From: Clostridia bacterium
GTDB taxonomy: Bacteria > Bacillota > Clostridia > Oscillospirales > Acutalibacteraceae
DNA: 64,000 nt
NCBI GenBank assembly: GCA_030526115.1
Contig: JAUNDK010000004.1
Span: forward strand, 1 to 64,000
Direction: 5' to 3'
A model generated the notes under the pieces. That model was not told the DNA's origin, did not search any database, and saw nothing but the letters and a program-made list of their open reading frames with translations. Below are positions 1 to 8,626 of the stretch, piece by piece; the stretch's first letter is position 1; each line of letters starts with the position of its first letter. The position numbers were made by a program, and so were the translations under genes.

Positions 1-909
1 GAACCTGATCCAGAGCCTGAAGAACCACCGGTAGTAAACCCTGAACCGATAGAGCCACCTTCAGCAGAGGGTGTTGAAATCAACGAGGAGAACTTCCCTG
101 ACGAAGTATTAAACGAGATTCTTACAAATGAATTCGACCTTGACGGTGACGGTGTACTCTCCGATGAAGAGATTGCAGAGGTAAAGGAACTCGATTTAAG
201 CGGAATGGAAATCGAAAATCTCGACGGTATCGGTATCTTCACATCCCTCGAGGTTCTCGACGTAAGTGATACAGGCATAGGCGCACTCGATATCAGCTCC
301 AACAAGAATCTTCAGGTTCTCAAGGCTGATAACAACCACCTCACATGCCTCAACGTCGAAGGACACACAAACCTCAGAGAAGTATCCGTAAACGGTAATA
401 CATACGAGATTACAGTTGACAGGAACAATCAGTTCGATCTCTCAGATCTCCCCGGCGGCTTTGATGCATCCAAAGCAGCAAACTGGGAGGGCAGAGTAAG
501 CTCCAAGGCAAAGGCTGCATCTTTAACAACTGTTCTCAACAATATCCTTACAGTTGAAGGCGGCAAGGATGAAGTAGTTTATGACTACAACACAGGCTGG
601 AACGACTTCGTAGCAGAGTTCAAGCTTATCGTAAGCCGTACAACCACACCTCCGACAGATGAAGACCCCGAAGATCCACCAACAGATGAGCCGACAGAAG
701 AACCTACAGTAAAGCCATCAGAAGAGCCAAAGCCTACAGAGGCACCTACACAGGCTCCTACTCAGGCACCAACTCAGGTTCCTACAGCTACACCGGGAAC
801 ACCTCAGACAGGTGATAACTCAGGCACATGCTTCTGGCTTATCCTTATGGCACTCAGTGCATTTGCAGGTGTGCTCACAACAGCATATTTCAGAAGAAAG
901 AATAACTGA
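1..909 (+). CDS. Sortase-anchored leucine-rich repeat surface protein (5'-truncated by the window)
   Basis: The frame is open from base 1, so the N-terminus lies outside the window; 302 residues remain. Visible parts in order: an acidic Pro/Glu-rich stretch (about 1-22), a Ca-binding-like EF-hand loop (DLDGDGVLSDEE, about 46-57), a short LRR region (VLDVSDTGIGALDIS and similar, about 60-120), a Thr/Pro/Glu-rich wall-spanning linker with PTEAPTQAPTQAP repeats, then a sorting signal: TPQTGDNS, a hydrophobic segment and the basic tail RRKNN. This is the layout of proteins covalently linked to peptidoglycan by sortase, with a TPQTG variant of LPXTG. Probable role is surface adhesion or polymer binding; the ligand is unknown. 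A hairpin at 944-969 follows. Confidence 0.85.
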   Translation, partial: EPDPEPEEPPVVNPEPIEPPSAEGVEINEENFPDEVLNEILTNEFDLDGDGVLSDEEIAEVKELDLSGMEIENLDGIGIFTSLEVLDVSDTGIGALDISSNKNLQVLKADNNHLTCLNVEGHTNLREVSVNGNTYEITVDRNNQFDLSDLPGGFDASKAANWEGRVSSKAKAASLTTVLNNILTVEGGKDEVVYDYNTGWNDFVAEFKLIVSRTTTPPTDEDPEDPPTDEPTEEPTVKPSEEPKPTEAPTQAPTQAPTQVPTATPGTPQTGDNSGTCFWLILMALSAFAGVLTTAYFRRKNN

Positions 910-943
910 TAATCTGCTTACAACCGAACAGATATAAAAAATT

Positions 944-969
944 GCGGAGTTCCCGAAAGGGAGCTCCGC
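944..969 (-). terminator. Bidirectional intrinsic terminator
   Basis: GCGGAGTTCCC-gaaa-GGGAGCTCCGC hairpin with a T run on the minus-strand side, serving the minus gene that ends at 992 and lying just after the plus gene that ends at 909. Confidence 0.8.
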
Positions 970-991
970 TCTTCTGTGTGTATTCCCTGAT

Positions 992-1714
992 TTAATCAAG
1001 AATGTTTCCGTCGCATGAGATTGTGACAACCTGCCATGGTATGAACTTTCCGCTCTCCATGAGAGCTTTCTTTACAGCCATCTCAAGGCCACCGCAACAT
1101 GGAACCTCCATTCTTACAACTGTCACGCTCTGAATATCGTTCTGTGCGATTATATGTGTGAGCTTCTCGCTGTAATCTATGCTGTCAAGCTTTGGGCATC
1201 CCACGAGAGTAACCCTGCCTCTGATGAATTCATTGTGGAAGTTTGCGTATGCGTAAGCTGTGCAGTCGGCGGCAATAAGCAGTTTTGCGCCGTCAAAATA
1301 AGGTGCGGTCACAGGTGCGAGTTTAATCTGAACAGGCCAGTTTGTGAGCTGTGATACCTGTGCACCTGCATTTGCCTGATTTACTGCAGGAGCCTCTTCT
1401 CTCGCAAATGCCCTCATTCTTAAGCCCGGGCAGCCACCTGCATGGGCTGAAGCCTTTGCCTTTTCCGCTGTTTCTTTGCGCTTTTTGTTCTCCTCAACAG
1501 CTGCCTCGTCATAGGCTGCTGCCTCTCTCATCTCGAATGTGATTGCACCTGTGGGGCATTCGGGGAGGCAGTCTCCCATGCCGTCGCAGTAGTCATCACG
1601 GATAAGCTTTGCCTTGCCGTTTACCATGGCAATGGCGGCCTCGTGGCAGGCCTTTGCACAGGCACCGCATCCGTTGCACTTTTCCTCATCAATATGGATT
1701 ATCTGTCTTATCAT
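992..1714 (-). CDS. Ferredoxin-domain iron-sulfur protein
   Basis: 240-residue cytosolic protein. The N-terminus has a classical CxxCxxCxxxC cluster motif (Cys13, 16, 19, 23) and a second, atypical Cys set (Cys43, 49, 53-Pro), so one or two [4Fe-4S] clusters are likely. A charged, Ala/Lys/Glu-rich linker (about 65-90) leads to a C-terminal domain with a CCGG motif (EVPCCGGLEMA), reminiscent of cluster-binding CCG motifs. It starts at ATG 1714 behind GGAGG and is divergent from a Crp/Fnr regulator across 103 bases that contain a palindrome, suggesting it is that regulator's target. Function is unknown; an electron-transfer or redox/nitrosative stress role is inference from the gene pair. Confidence 0.75.
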   Translation of the reverse strand: MIRQIIHIDEEKCNGCGACAKACHEAAIAMVNGKAKLIRDDYCDGMGDCLPECPTGAITFEMREAAAYDEAAVEENKKRKETAEKAKASAHAGGCPGLRMRAFAREEAPAVNQANAGAQVSQLTNWPVQIKLAPVTAPYFDGAKLLIAADCTAYAYANFHNEFIRGRVTLVGCPKLDSIDYSEKLTHIIAQNDIQSVTVVRMEVPCCGGLEMAVKKALMESGKFIPWQVVTISCDGNILD

Positions 1715-1767
1715 ATAATTTTCCTCCGTAAATTCTGTTTTGCAATTATTCTGTGTCTGGATTATAG

Positions 1768-1803
1768 TATAATGAAGTCTTAAATTCTGTTGTTATAACA
1801 ACA
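1768..1803 (+). promoter_or_regulatory. Promoter -10 and Crp/Fnr-like palindromic operator
   Basis: TATAAT at 1768-1773 is followed by a perfect 16-bp palindrome TGTTGTTATAACAACA at 1788-1803, between the divergent ferredoxin and Crp/Fnr genes and 14 bases before the regulator's ATG. Its position just downstream of the likely start point suggests autoregulation (inference). Confidence 0.6.
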
Positions 1804-1817
1804 TTTCAGGTGATTGT

Positions 1818-2483
1818 ATGAATATATCCGAACTGGGAAAAATCAATATTTTCATGAATATGAGCGATGAAGATATATCAGATGTGCTCACAGCTCTGAA
1901 TTACAGGGTAAAAACTTACAGCAAAGATGAAACGGTATTCTTTGAGGGTGACCGTGCCAATTCCCTCGGAATTGTTCTTTCCGGCAGTGTGAGAATTGAG
2001 AAAATCGACCATCAGGGTGGATGCAATATAATTTCCATGGTGAGCAAAGGGAACACCTTCGCCGAAACCTATGCGATATTCCCGAATGTACCGCTTATGA
2101 TAGATGTGGTAGCGGCTGAGCCGTGCGAGGTGCTGTTCCTCAGTATGTCAGGCTTACAGAATGCCGACATATCATGCAGAAGCTGGTATCCGACCCTGCT
2201 GCTCAATATGCTGAAAATAAGCTCACAGAAGAACATTCATCTGAGCATGAGAACATTCCACACCTCATCCAAATATTCAAGGGATAGAATAGAATCATAT
2301 CTCAGTTATCAGTCCATGCTTCACGGTTCAGACGAATTTGATATAAACCTTAACCGACAGCAGCTGGCGGATTATCTTAATCTAGACAGAAGTGCACTCT
2401 CGGGAGAACTCAGCAGAATGCGAAAAGAAGGTCTGCTGGAGTTCAGAAAGAACCACTTTAAACTGCTCAGAAAATCAACTTAA
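1818..2483 (+). CDS. Crp/Fnr family transcriptional regulator
   Basis: 221 residues with an N-terminal cNMP-binding-type beta-roll (about 15-125, typified by VFFEGDRANSLGIVLSGSVRIEK) and a C-terminal winged helix (about 145-215; recognition region LNRQQLADYLNLDRSALSGE). No N-terminal Cys cluster like that of E. coli Fnr is present, so the effector may be heme, a nucleotide or a metabolite. Clostridial relatives next to iron-sulfur proteins often control hybrid-cluster protein or stress genes (family knowledge). The ATG at 1818 lies behind AGGTG; the palindrome at 1788-1803 is the obvious candidate site. Confidence 0.88.
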   Translation: MNISELGKINIFMNMSDEDISDVLTALNYRVKTYSKDETVFFEGDRANSLGIVLSGSVRIEKIDHQGGCNIISMVSKGNTFAETYAIFPNVPLMIDVVAAEPCEVLFLSMSGLQNADISCRSWYPTLLLNMLKISSQKNIHLSMRTFHTSSKYSRDRIESYLSYQSMLHGSDEFDINLNRQQLADYLNLDRSALSGELSRMRKEGLLEFRKNHFKLLRKST

Positions 2484-2504
2484 CATCTGTATATGCAATA
2501 AAGA

Positions 2505-2545
2505 AAGGCAAACTGTCCGTGGGGAGAAGTTTGCCTTTTTGTTTT
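2505..2545 (+). terminator. Intrinsic terminator between convergent genes
   Basis: AAGGCAAACT (2505-2514) pairs with AGTTTGCCTT (2528-2537), followed by a T-rich tail. The hairpin can also serve the minus gene ending at 2594. Confidence 0.8.
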
Positions 2546-2593
2546 GGTTTTCAACTTTGCTTATATGTGCTGTGGAAAGTTTCCGAAGAGAAA

Positions 2594-2884
2594 TTATTCA
2601 TCGCCGCTTCTGTCACGGTTGAGGTATTCGTTCCACCTTGCGTTGGCGGCTTCGTTGATTTTCTTCTCCATAATGCGGTTGCGCATCTCCACTATGGCGA
2701 GCATTTCATCAGCCACATCTTCAAGGGATGGTCTTTCGAGGTGGCTTAAATAGCCTATCATCTGCTTTGCGGTGAAATCGGTGTTCAGCTCGTCTGTGAT
2801 GAGCATGGCGAACGCCTCGGGATAGCCCTTTTTCACCATCAGGTAATATAAATCAATACTCAGGGGAGATTTCTTCTTAGGCAT
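2594..2884 (-). CDS. Small hypothetical protein of the dehydratase-like cluster
   Basis: 96 residues if begun at the ATG at 2884, preceded by AGAGGAAG; the longer frame from 2929 would run deep into the upstream gene, so I prefer the short form, which overlaps that gene's stop by 8 bases. It is basic at the N-terminus (MPKKK), then predicted helical with acidic patches (LERPSLEDVADEMLAIVEMR) and no cysteines or membrane segments. I do not recognise the family. Translational coupling to the HgdB-like gene suggests an accessory or assembly role (inference). Confidence 0.6.
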   Translation of the reverse strand: MPKKKSPLSIDLYYLMVKKGYPEAFAMLITDELNTDFTAKQMIGYLSHLERPSLEDVADEMLAIVEMRNRIMEKKINEAANARWNEYLNRDRSGDE

Positions 2885-4151
2885 TTTTTGCTGCTTCCTC
2901 TTTTTCGAGGTTTTCCTTGCCCACGGCAATCATAAGTTTGATTCTGTTCTCCTGGTTTACCTTTGTTGCAGATGCATCGTAGTCAATGGCAACGATGTTT
3001 GCATCCGGGTGATCGTCACGAATACGGCGAATCATACCCTTTGCAACAATGTGGTTAGGCAGGCATCCGAAAGGCTGGGCGGAAACAATGTTGCCATAGC
3101 CTGATTCGATGAGCTCGAGCATCTCGGCTGTGAGTAACCAGCCCTCACCCATCTTACAGCCTGAGCCGATAACAGGAGCGGCAAGCTCCTTGAGATGTCT
3201 GTATGTTGCGGGTTTTGTGAACTTGCTTCCCTCAAGAGCCTGCATGATGAAGGTTTCGTAGTTTTCAATAAAGGAATAAAGGGCTCTGCAGAGCTTGTCC
3301 TTGGCAGGGTTGCCGCCGTAAAGCTTTATATCCTCTATTCTGTTATCAATCTTGAAGAGGAAGAAAGCCATAATTCCCGGAATCATGTATTCAACGCCCT
3401 GCTCATAGAGGAACTGCTCAAGGTTGTTGTTGGCAAGCGGACAGTATTTTACGTAAATCTCGCCGACTATACCGCACTTTACACGCTTTATGCCGTCCTG
3501 TTCCACAGCCTCGAAGTCCTTTACCATCTGAGAGAGATAAGCCTTCATCTCAGAGGCCTTAAGGCCCTGCTTGTGGTCGATTTTATCACAGATGAAATCC
3601 TGCCACTTCTTGACGAGCTTTGCGCACTCACCGCGGTTCACCTCATAGGGCTTTACCTGGTTGTTGAGGAGAGTGAGAAGGTCGCCGTAAACGAGTATTG
3701 CCACCGCCTTGCGAAGCATAGGCAGGGTGATTTTGAAACCTGAGTTTTTCTCAAGACCCGAGATGTTCACGGAGATAACCGGAACCTGTGGCATATCTGC
3801 GGCCTTGAGGGCTTTTCTTATCAGGTGAATATAGTTGGAGGCTCTGCATCCACCGCCTGTCTGGGTCATGATGAGGGCTGTGTGGTCCACATCATATTTT
3901 CCGCTCTTGAGGGCGGATATCATCTGACCTGTTGTCAGAAGAGCGGGGTAGCAGGTATCGTTGTGAATATACTTGAGACCTTCGTCAATAACACTCTGGT
4001 CTGTGTTTGTCAGCAGATCAATATCAAAGCCGTAGGTTCTGAACATCTGCTGAAGCATGTGGAAATGAATATCGAGCATATTCGGGAAAAGAATCTTGTA
4101 TGTCTTTTTCATTTCCTTGGTAAATTCAATTCTTCCCTTATCGTCTGCCAT
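2877..4151 (-). CDS. 2-hydroxyglutaryl-CoA dehydratase D-component-like protein
   Basis: 424 residues resembling the HgdB/BcrC-like C-terminal part of the large 'acyl-CoA dehydratase activase-related' proteins of Firmicutes. Visible signatures: an N-terminal helical region (KTYKILFPNMLDIHF), TCYPALLTTGQ, TQTGGGCRASNYIHLIRKAL, YCPLANNN and AQPFGCLPNHIVAKG, with Cys residues suited to [4Fe-4S] binding. It lies 8 bases after the activase gene (4160-7072) and probably functions with it. The physiological substrate of this class is unknown; it should not be read as proof of glutamate fermentation. Confidence 0.8.
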   Translation of the reverse strand: MADDKGRIEFTKEMKKTYKILFPNMLDIHFHMLQQMFRTYGFDIDLLTNTDQSVIDEGLKYIHNDTCYPALLTTGQMISALKSGKYDVDHTALIMTQTGGGCRASNYIHLIRKALKAADMPQVPVISVNISGLEKNSGFKITLPMLRKAVAILVYGDLLTLLNNQVKPYEVNRGECAKLVKKWQDFICDKIDHKQGLKASEMKAYLSQMVKDFEAVEQDGIKRVKCGIVGEIYVKYCPLANNNLEQFLYEQGVEYMIPGIMAFFLFKIDNRIEDIKLYGGNPAKDKLCRALYSFIENYETFIMQALEGSKFTKPATYRHLKELAAPVIGSGCKMGEGWLLTAEMLELIESGYGNIVSAQPFGCLPNHIVAKGMIRRIRDDHPDANIVAIDYDASATKVNQENRIKLMIAVGKENLEKEEAAKNA

Positions 4152-4159
4152 AATTCTCC

Positions 4160-7072
4160 TTATTCCTCAAGGGCCGCAAACAGAGAGCGGAGTCTGATTT
4201 TAACGGCGCCGAGGTTAGTGATTTCGTCTATTTTAATCTGAGTGTAAATTCTGTTCTTTTCCTCGAGTATCTGGCGAACCTCGTCGGTGGTGATGGCGTC
4301 AACACCGCATCCGAAAGATACCAGCTGAACGAGGTTGATGTTTTTGTTGTTTGTACCGGCAACATATTTTGCGGCGGCATAAAGTCTTGAGTGATAGGTC
4401 CACTGGTTGAGAACCGTTGTGCTGAACTTATCTACCTCATCGCTTACGCTGTCCTCGGTGATGAGCACCGCACCGCAGTCGCAGATGAGATTGTCTATGC
4501 CGTGGTTTACCTCGCTGTCAAGGTGATAAGGACGTCCGGAGAGTATGATAATCGGCTGGTTCTCCATGAGGCCGATTTTTAAGTATTCCTTGCCCTTTGC
4601 TCTTATCTTATCCATGAAGCTGTCGTATTCGGCATAGGCCGCAGAAGCCGCTTTCTTAACATCGGAAAGCTTAAGGTCTGCGTTTAATTCACGGTTGAGA
4701 ATTTCCATAATCTTCTTCGGGAAATCCTTCTTGCGGTGAATACCCACATAATCTCGGATGAACTTTGTACCCTCAAGGGCGGTTACGTTGGCACCGATAA
4801 CCTCAGGGTAATATGCAACAACAGGGCAGTTGTAGTGGTTGTCACCGAGGCCCTCATCAAGGTTATAGGACATGCATGGGTAGAAGATTGCGTCAACCTT
4901 TTCATCGAGGAGCCACTCGATGTGACCATGCATGAGCTTTGCAGGGTAACATGCTGTATCCGAAGGAATGGTGTGCTGACCTCTCAGGTACATTTTTCTT
5001 GTGGACTCGGGGCTTCTCTTAATTCCGAAACCGAGGCTGGTGAAGAAAGTGTGCCAGAACGGATAGAGCTCGAACATATTGAGACCCATAGGAATACCGA
5101 TGGTCTGCTTTTTACCCTCTGTATCTTTGTAGGAATCGAGGAGTTCCCTCTTGTAATCGTAGAGATTGTATTTTTTCTTTGTTGTAGTAAGCTTGAGCGG
5201 CTTTTCACAGCGGTTACCGCCTATGAATCTCTCTCCGCCCTCAAAGGTGTTTACGGTAAGTCTGCAGTGGTTGTTACAGCCGTTACATGTAATAGCCTTA
5301 ACCTCATGAATAAATGTTGCGAGTTTATCGGGGGTGAGAATGTCACTCTTCTCTTTCTTTACGTGCTTCTTTGCGTAAAGAGCGGCACCGAAAGCACCCA
5401 TAAGGCCTGACTCTGCCGGTCTTGTTACGTTTCTGCCGATTTCCTGCTCGAAGGCACGAAGAACGGCATCGTTAAGGAAAGTACCGCCCTGAACAACAAT
5501 GTGCTTGCCGAGGGAATCCGCATTTGCCACACGGATAACCTTGTAGAGAGCGTTCTTTACAACTGAAATGGAGAGACCTGCGGAGATGTTCTCTATGGTA
5601 GCACCGTCTTTCTGTGCCTGCTTGACGGAGGAGTTCATGAAAACGGTACATCTTGAGCCGAGGTCAACCGGTTTCTCTGCGAAAATACCCTTTTTTGCGA
5701 AGTCTGCGATATTGTAGCCGAGGGCACCTGCGAAAGTCTGTAAGAAGCTTCCGCAGCCGGAGGAACATGCCTCGTTCAGGAAGATGTTATCTATGGCACC
5801 GTTACGAATCTTGAAGCACTTGATGTCCTGACCGCCGATGTCGATGATGAAGTCAACCTCAGGGTCATACTTCTTTGCGGCTGTAAAATGGGCGATAGTC
5901 TCAACTATACCTGTATCACAGTGGAAGGCGTTCTTGATAATCTCTTCACCGTAACCTGTGGAGGCAGAACCCATAATCTCAATTCCCGGGAACTTCTCGT
6001 AAACTTCCTCAAGGAAAGCCTTTACGAGGGGAACAGGGTTGCCAGAGTTGCTCATATATTTGGAGTAAGCTATCTCCTCATTCTCGTTGATGACAACACC
6101 CTTTAATGTGGTGGAACCGGCATCAATACCAATGTATGCCTTTTTGCTCTCTGTGAGGGGATAGGTTTTAATCTCGTCATCCATGCCGTGGCGGCTGATG
6201 AATTCTCTGTATTCAGCCTTGTTCCTAAAGAGCGGGAGACAGGCACGGTAATTGCCTGCGGCGGAATAGTTGGAGATTTTTGCTGTGATTTCCTTTAAAT
6301 CAAATCTGCTGTCGCCTGCAAGAAGGGATGTGCCCATGGCGACGAAGTAGAGGGAATCCTCAGGGCAGATGCCCTCAAGTCCAAGGGCCTCGTCAAAGCT
6401 TTTTCTCAGCTCACTGAAGAATGTGAGCGGACCGCCGAGGTAAACAACCTTGCCCTCGATATCTCTGCCCTGTGCAAGACCCGCAATGGTCTGGTTTACA
6501 ACAGCGGCAAAAATGGATGCGGCAATGTCTGCTTTCTGTGCACCCTGATTGAGAAGCGGCTGAATATCTGTCTTTGCGAAAACACCGCAACGGGATGCAA
6601 TGGAGTAAATCTTTGAGTGATCCTTTGCAAGCTCGTTCATCTCTGTCGGTGTAACATTGAGCAGAGTTGCCATCTGGTCGATGAATGCACCTGTACCGCC
6701 TGCGCAGGAACCGTTCATTCTTACCTCGAGAGTACCGCTGATGAAGAGTATCTTTGCGTCTTCACCGCCCAGCTCGATAACGGCATCTGTGCCCGGGATG
6801 AGCTTGTTTACCGCAATTCTTGTGGCGTAAACCTCCTGCATGAAGGGGATGTTCATCTCTTCGGCAAAGCCCATGCCGGCAGAACCTGAAACGCAGAGTC
6901 CTGCTTCCTTTTCCTCCGGGAAAGTCTCTGCAATCTCAGAGAGCATGGAAGATGCCTTCTCTGTAATCTGAGAGAAATGTCTCTCGTACTTCTTGTAGAT
7001 TATCTCATCTTTTTCATTAAGAACTATACATTTGAGTGTGGTTGAACCAACATCAAGTCCTATTCGTATCAT
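4160..7072 (-). CDS. BadF/HgdC-type acyl-CoA dehydratase activase, two ATPase domains plus DUF2229-like region
   Basis: 970 residues. Two tandem ASKHA-fold ATPase domains, about 1-270 (IRIGLDVGSTTLKCIV) and about 310-570 (KKAYIGIDAGSTTLKGVV). Each carries the two Cys motifs that hold the bridging [4Fe-4S] cluster in HgdC dimers: NGSCAGGTGAF/SRCGVFAKTD in the first and EACSSGCGSF/SRCTVFMNSS in the second. The rest (about 600-970; ITCNGCNNHCRLTVN, DTACYPAKLMHGH, SFGCGVDAITTDEV) matches the DUF2229-type segment. In many Firmicutes these parts and the HgdB-like part form one protein of about 1,400 residues; here the HgdB-like piece is a separate gene. It follows the GH32 gene by 31 bases. Confidence 0.88.
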   Translation of the reverse strand: MIRIGLDVGSTTLKCIVLNEKDEIIYKKYERHFSQITEKASSMLSEIAETFPEEKEAGLCVSGSAGMGFAEEMNIPFMQEVYATRIAVNKLIPGTDAVIELGGEDAKILFISGTLEVRMNGSCAGGTGAFIDQMATLLNVTPTEMNELAKDHSKIYSIASRCGVFAKTDIQPLLNQGAQKADIAASIFAAVVNQTIAGLAQGRDIEGKVVYLGGPLTFFSELRKSFDEALGLEGICPEDSLYFVAMGTSLLAGDSRFDLKEITAKISNYSAAGNYRACLPLFRNKAEYREFISRHGMDDEIKTYPLTESKKAYIGIDAGSTTLKGVVINENEEIAYSKYMSNSGNPVPLVKAFLEEVYEKFPGIEIMGSASTGYGEEIIKNAFHCDTGIVETIAHFTAAKKYDPEVDFIIDIGGQDIKCFKIRNGAIDNIFLNEACSSGCGSFLQTFAGALGYNIADFAKKGIFAEKPVDLGSRCTVFMNSSVKQAQKDGATIENISAGLSISVVKNALYKVIRVANADSLGKHIVVQGGTFLNDAVLRAFEQEIGRNVTRPAESGLMGAFGAALYAKKHVKKEKSDILTPDKLATFIHEVKAITCNGCNNHCRLTVNTFEGGERFIGGNRCEKPLKLTTTKKKYNLYDYKRELLDSYKDTEGKKQTIGIPMGLNMFELYPFWHTFFTSLGFGIKRSPESTRKMYLRGQHTIPSDTACYPAKLMHGHIEWLLDEKVDAIFYPCMSYNLDEGLGDNHYNCPVVAYYPEVIGANVTALEGTKFIRDYVGIHRKKDFPKKIMEILNRELNADLKLSDVKKAASAAYAEYDSFMDKIRAKGKEYLKIGLMENQPIIILSGRPYHLDSEVNHGIDNLICDCGAVLITEDSVSDEVDKFSTTVLNQWTYHSRLYAAAKYVAGTNNKNINLVQLVSFGCGVDAITTDEVRQILEEKNRIYTQIKIDEITNLGAVKIRLRSLFAALEE

Positions 7073-7103
7073 ATCTTCTTAACAAACTTCCTTCTAAAAT
7101 CTT

Positions 7104-8336
7104 TTATATACATGAGACCTCGTGGGCAATTACAGCCTCACCGTCATTTATAAAGGTCTCTATAATATTCATGTCAACATAAACTTCCACAAGGGCATCT
7201 CCCTTTGCAGGTGCGGGGAACTTCTCTTCGCCTCTTACCGCAATGAGCTCGTCGGCTGTCTTTCTGAGAATATAGCCGTTTACATTGAGCTCGTCACCCT
7301 CTGTCATGGTCTTTCTGATGCAGTAAGGCCTGTCTGTGTTCTGTACGCTGTCGAAAACCTCGAACTCAGCCCTGAGGCTCGGGTGAAGTCTTGTGATAAT
7401 CTTTCCGTTTTCTGTGGTGACAACTCTCGGCATTGTGAATGCGCCCATCCATGCTGTGCCGTTATCATCCATAACAGGGGCCTTCATTCTTAGCCAGCCG
7501 ATCTGCACACGGTTGCCGTCCTTATCAACAAATGACTGCGGTGCGTAGTAATCTTCGCCGTAGTCAACAAGGCGTAAATCATCAAGCTCGAAATTCATCT
7601 CGCAGCTGTCGTTATCAAAATCGACTATCGCACAGTAAGCGAGGTCTGTCTGGGCATTTTTGCCTATTCTCATCGGAGAGAACACGACAACAGTCTCAGG
7701 GCAGCTGAATACATCGGGGCACTCCCACATGAAACCGAGAGGCTTCTGCACACGGTTCTTATACTGCCAGTTGATGGCATCGTCACTTTCGTAGAAAAGG
7801 AGCTCTGGCATATCTTTGCCGTCCTCCATGGTTTTTGATGCCATGATGAGATAGTACTTTCCGTTATGCTCCCATACTTTGGGGTCTCTTGCATCCTGAG
7901 GATCGCCGAGGGTTTTGTCTGTAATCATGGGAATAACGAGCTTCTTCTCATCATTGTTGAAGGTGTAGCCGTCCTCGCTGATTAAGAGAGCCTGAGCGGA
8001 ATCCATTCCGTTTAAGCCGAGGTTTGTGTTCTCCGGGTCATAATCATGGTAGGAAATTGCGGTGTAAGTGAGGTACATTTTGCCGTCTTTCTCAATGGCA
8101 GAGCCGGAGAATACACCGTCTTTATCGTAAATTTTGCTTGGGTAAAGAGCAATCGGCAGGTGCTCCCAGTGAATCATGTCATCGGAAACAGCGTGGCCCC
8201 AGTGCATGCGTCCCCATTTTGGCGCATAAGGGAAGTGCTGGTAGAAAAGGTGGTATTTTCCGCCGAAGTAAATAAGACCGTTCGGGTCGTTCATCCAGTT
8301 GGATGTTGGTGTAAAATGAAGTGCAGGTCTTTTCAT
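7104..8336 (-). CDS. Glycoside hydrolase family 32 (sucrose/fructan hydrolase)
   Basis: 410 residues without a signal peptide, so cytosolic. The GH32 five-bladed propeller is clear: nucleophile motif WMNDPNG (Asp17), FSGSA, transition-state stabiliser motif ARDPKVW and acid/base motif WECPDVF. The C-terminal beta-sandwich is short, making the protein smaller than typical family members of about 480-500 residues. A lone intracellular enzyme with no linked PTS or sugar transporter most likely cleaves imported sucrose, sucrose-6-phosphate or short fructo-oligosaccharides; specificity cannot be told from sequence. It starts at ATG 8336 behind AAGGAG. Confidence 0.9.
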   Translation of the reverse strand: MKRPALHFTPTSNWMNDPNGLIYFGGKYHLFYQHFPYAPKWGRMHWGHAVSDDMIHWEHLPIALYPSKIYDKDGVFSGSAIEKDGKMYLTYTAISYHDYDPENTNLGLNGMDSAQALLISEDGYTFNNDEKKLVIPMITDKTLGDPQDARDPKVWEHNGKYYLIMASKTMEDGKDMPELLFYESDDAINWQYKNRVQKPLGFMWECPDVFSCPETVVVFSPMRIGKNAQTDLAYCAIVDFDNDSCEMNFELDDLRLVDYGEDYYAPQSFVDKDGNRVQIGWLRMKAPVMDDNGTAWMGAFTMPRVVTTENGKIITRLHPSLRAEFEVFDSVQNTDRPYCIRKTMTEGDELNVNGYILRKTADELIAVRGEEKFPAPAKGDALVEVYVDMNIIETFINDGEAVIAHEVSCI

Positions 8337-8406
8337 GATTTTTACTCCTTACCTGTATATTTATATATAAATTATGGTCACCGTAAATTATAGTGATACG
8401 CAATGT

Positions 8407-8435
8407 ATTATACAGCAGAATAACAAAAAATACAA
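8407..8435 (-). promoter_or_regulatory. Sigma-A-type promoter for the GH32 gene
   Basis: On the minus strand TTGTAT (8435-8430), a 17-base spacer and TATAAT (8412-8407), about 70 bases before the GH32 start. Confidence 0.6.
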
Positions 8436-8549
8436 AGCGTGAATTCAACAAAATGACTAAATGAATTCTCCCGATTTTTATTGAACTTTTCATTTGTTAA
8501 CATGCTATTTTTATATCGTTCACATTTTTTTCACTTATTGTTCTTTCTT

Positions 8550-8608
8550 TTGACTAATTCCGGGAATATTATTATAATATAGAATATAATGCGGTTCTGT
8601 AAGAACCG
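8550..8608 (+). promoter_or_regulatory. Consensus promoter and inverted repeat of the response-regulator operon
   Basis: TTGACT (8550-8555), a 17-base spacer and TATAAT (8573-8578) form a near-perfect sigma-A promoter. Directly downstream sits the inverted repeat CGGTTCT-gta-AGAACCG (8592-8608), ending just before the ribosome binding site; it could be an operator or a 5'-end RNA hairpin. Confidence 0.75.
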
Positions 8609-8626
8609 AAAAAGGAGAATTTGATT

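Noticed and set aside
4736..5410. 224-residue plus-strand frame opposite the activase gene
   Set aside because: Shadow of the real minus-strand gene, which has clear paired ATPase motifs.
2877..7072. Assignment as a true 2-hydroxyglutaryl-CoA dehydratase of glutamate fermentation
   Set aside because: The large activase-related proteins are widespread and of unknown substrate; no HgdA, CoA-transferase or glutaconate genes are present here.
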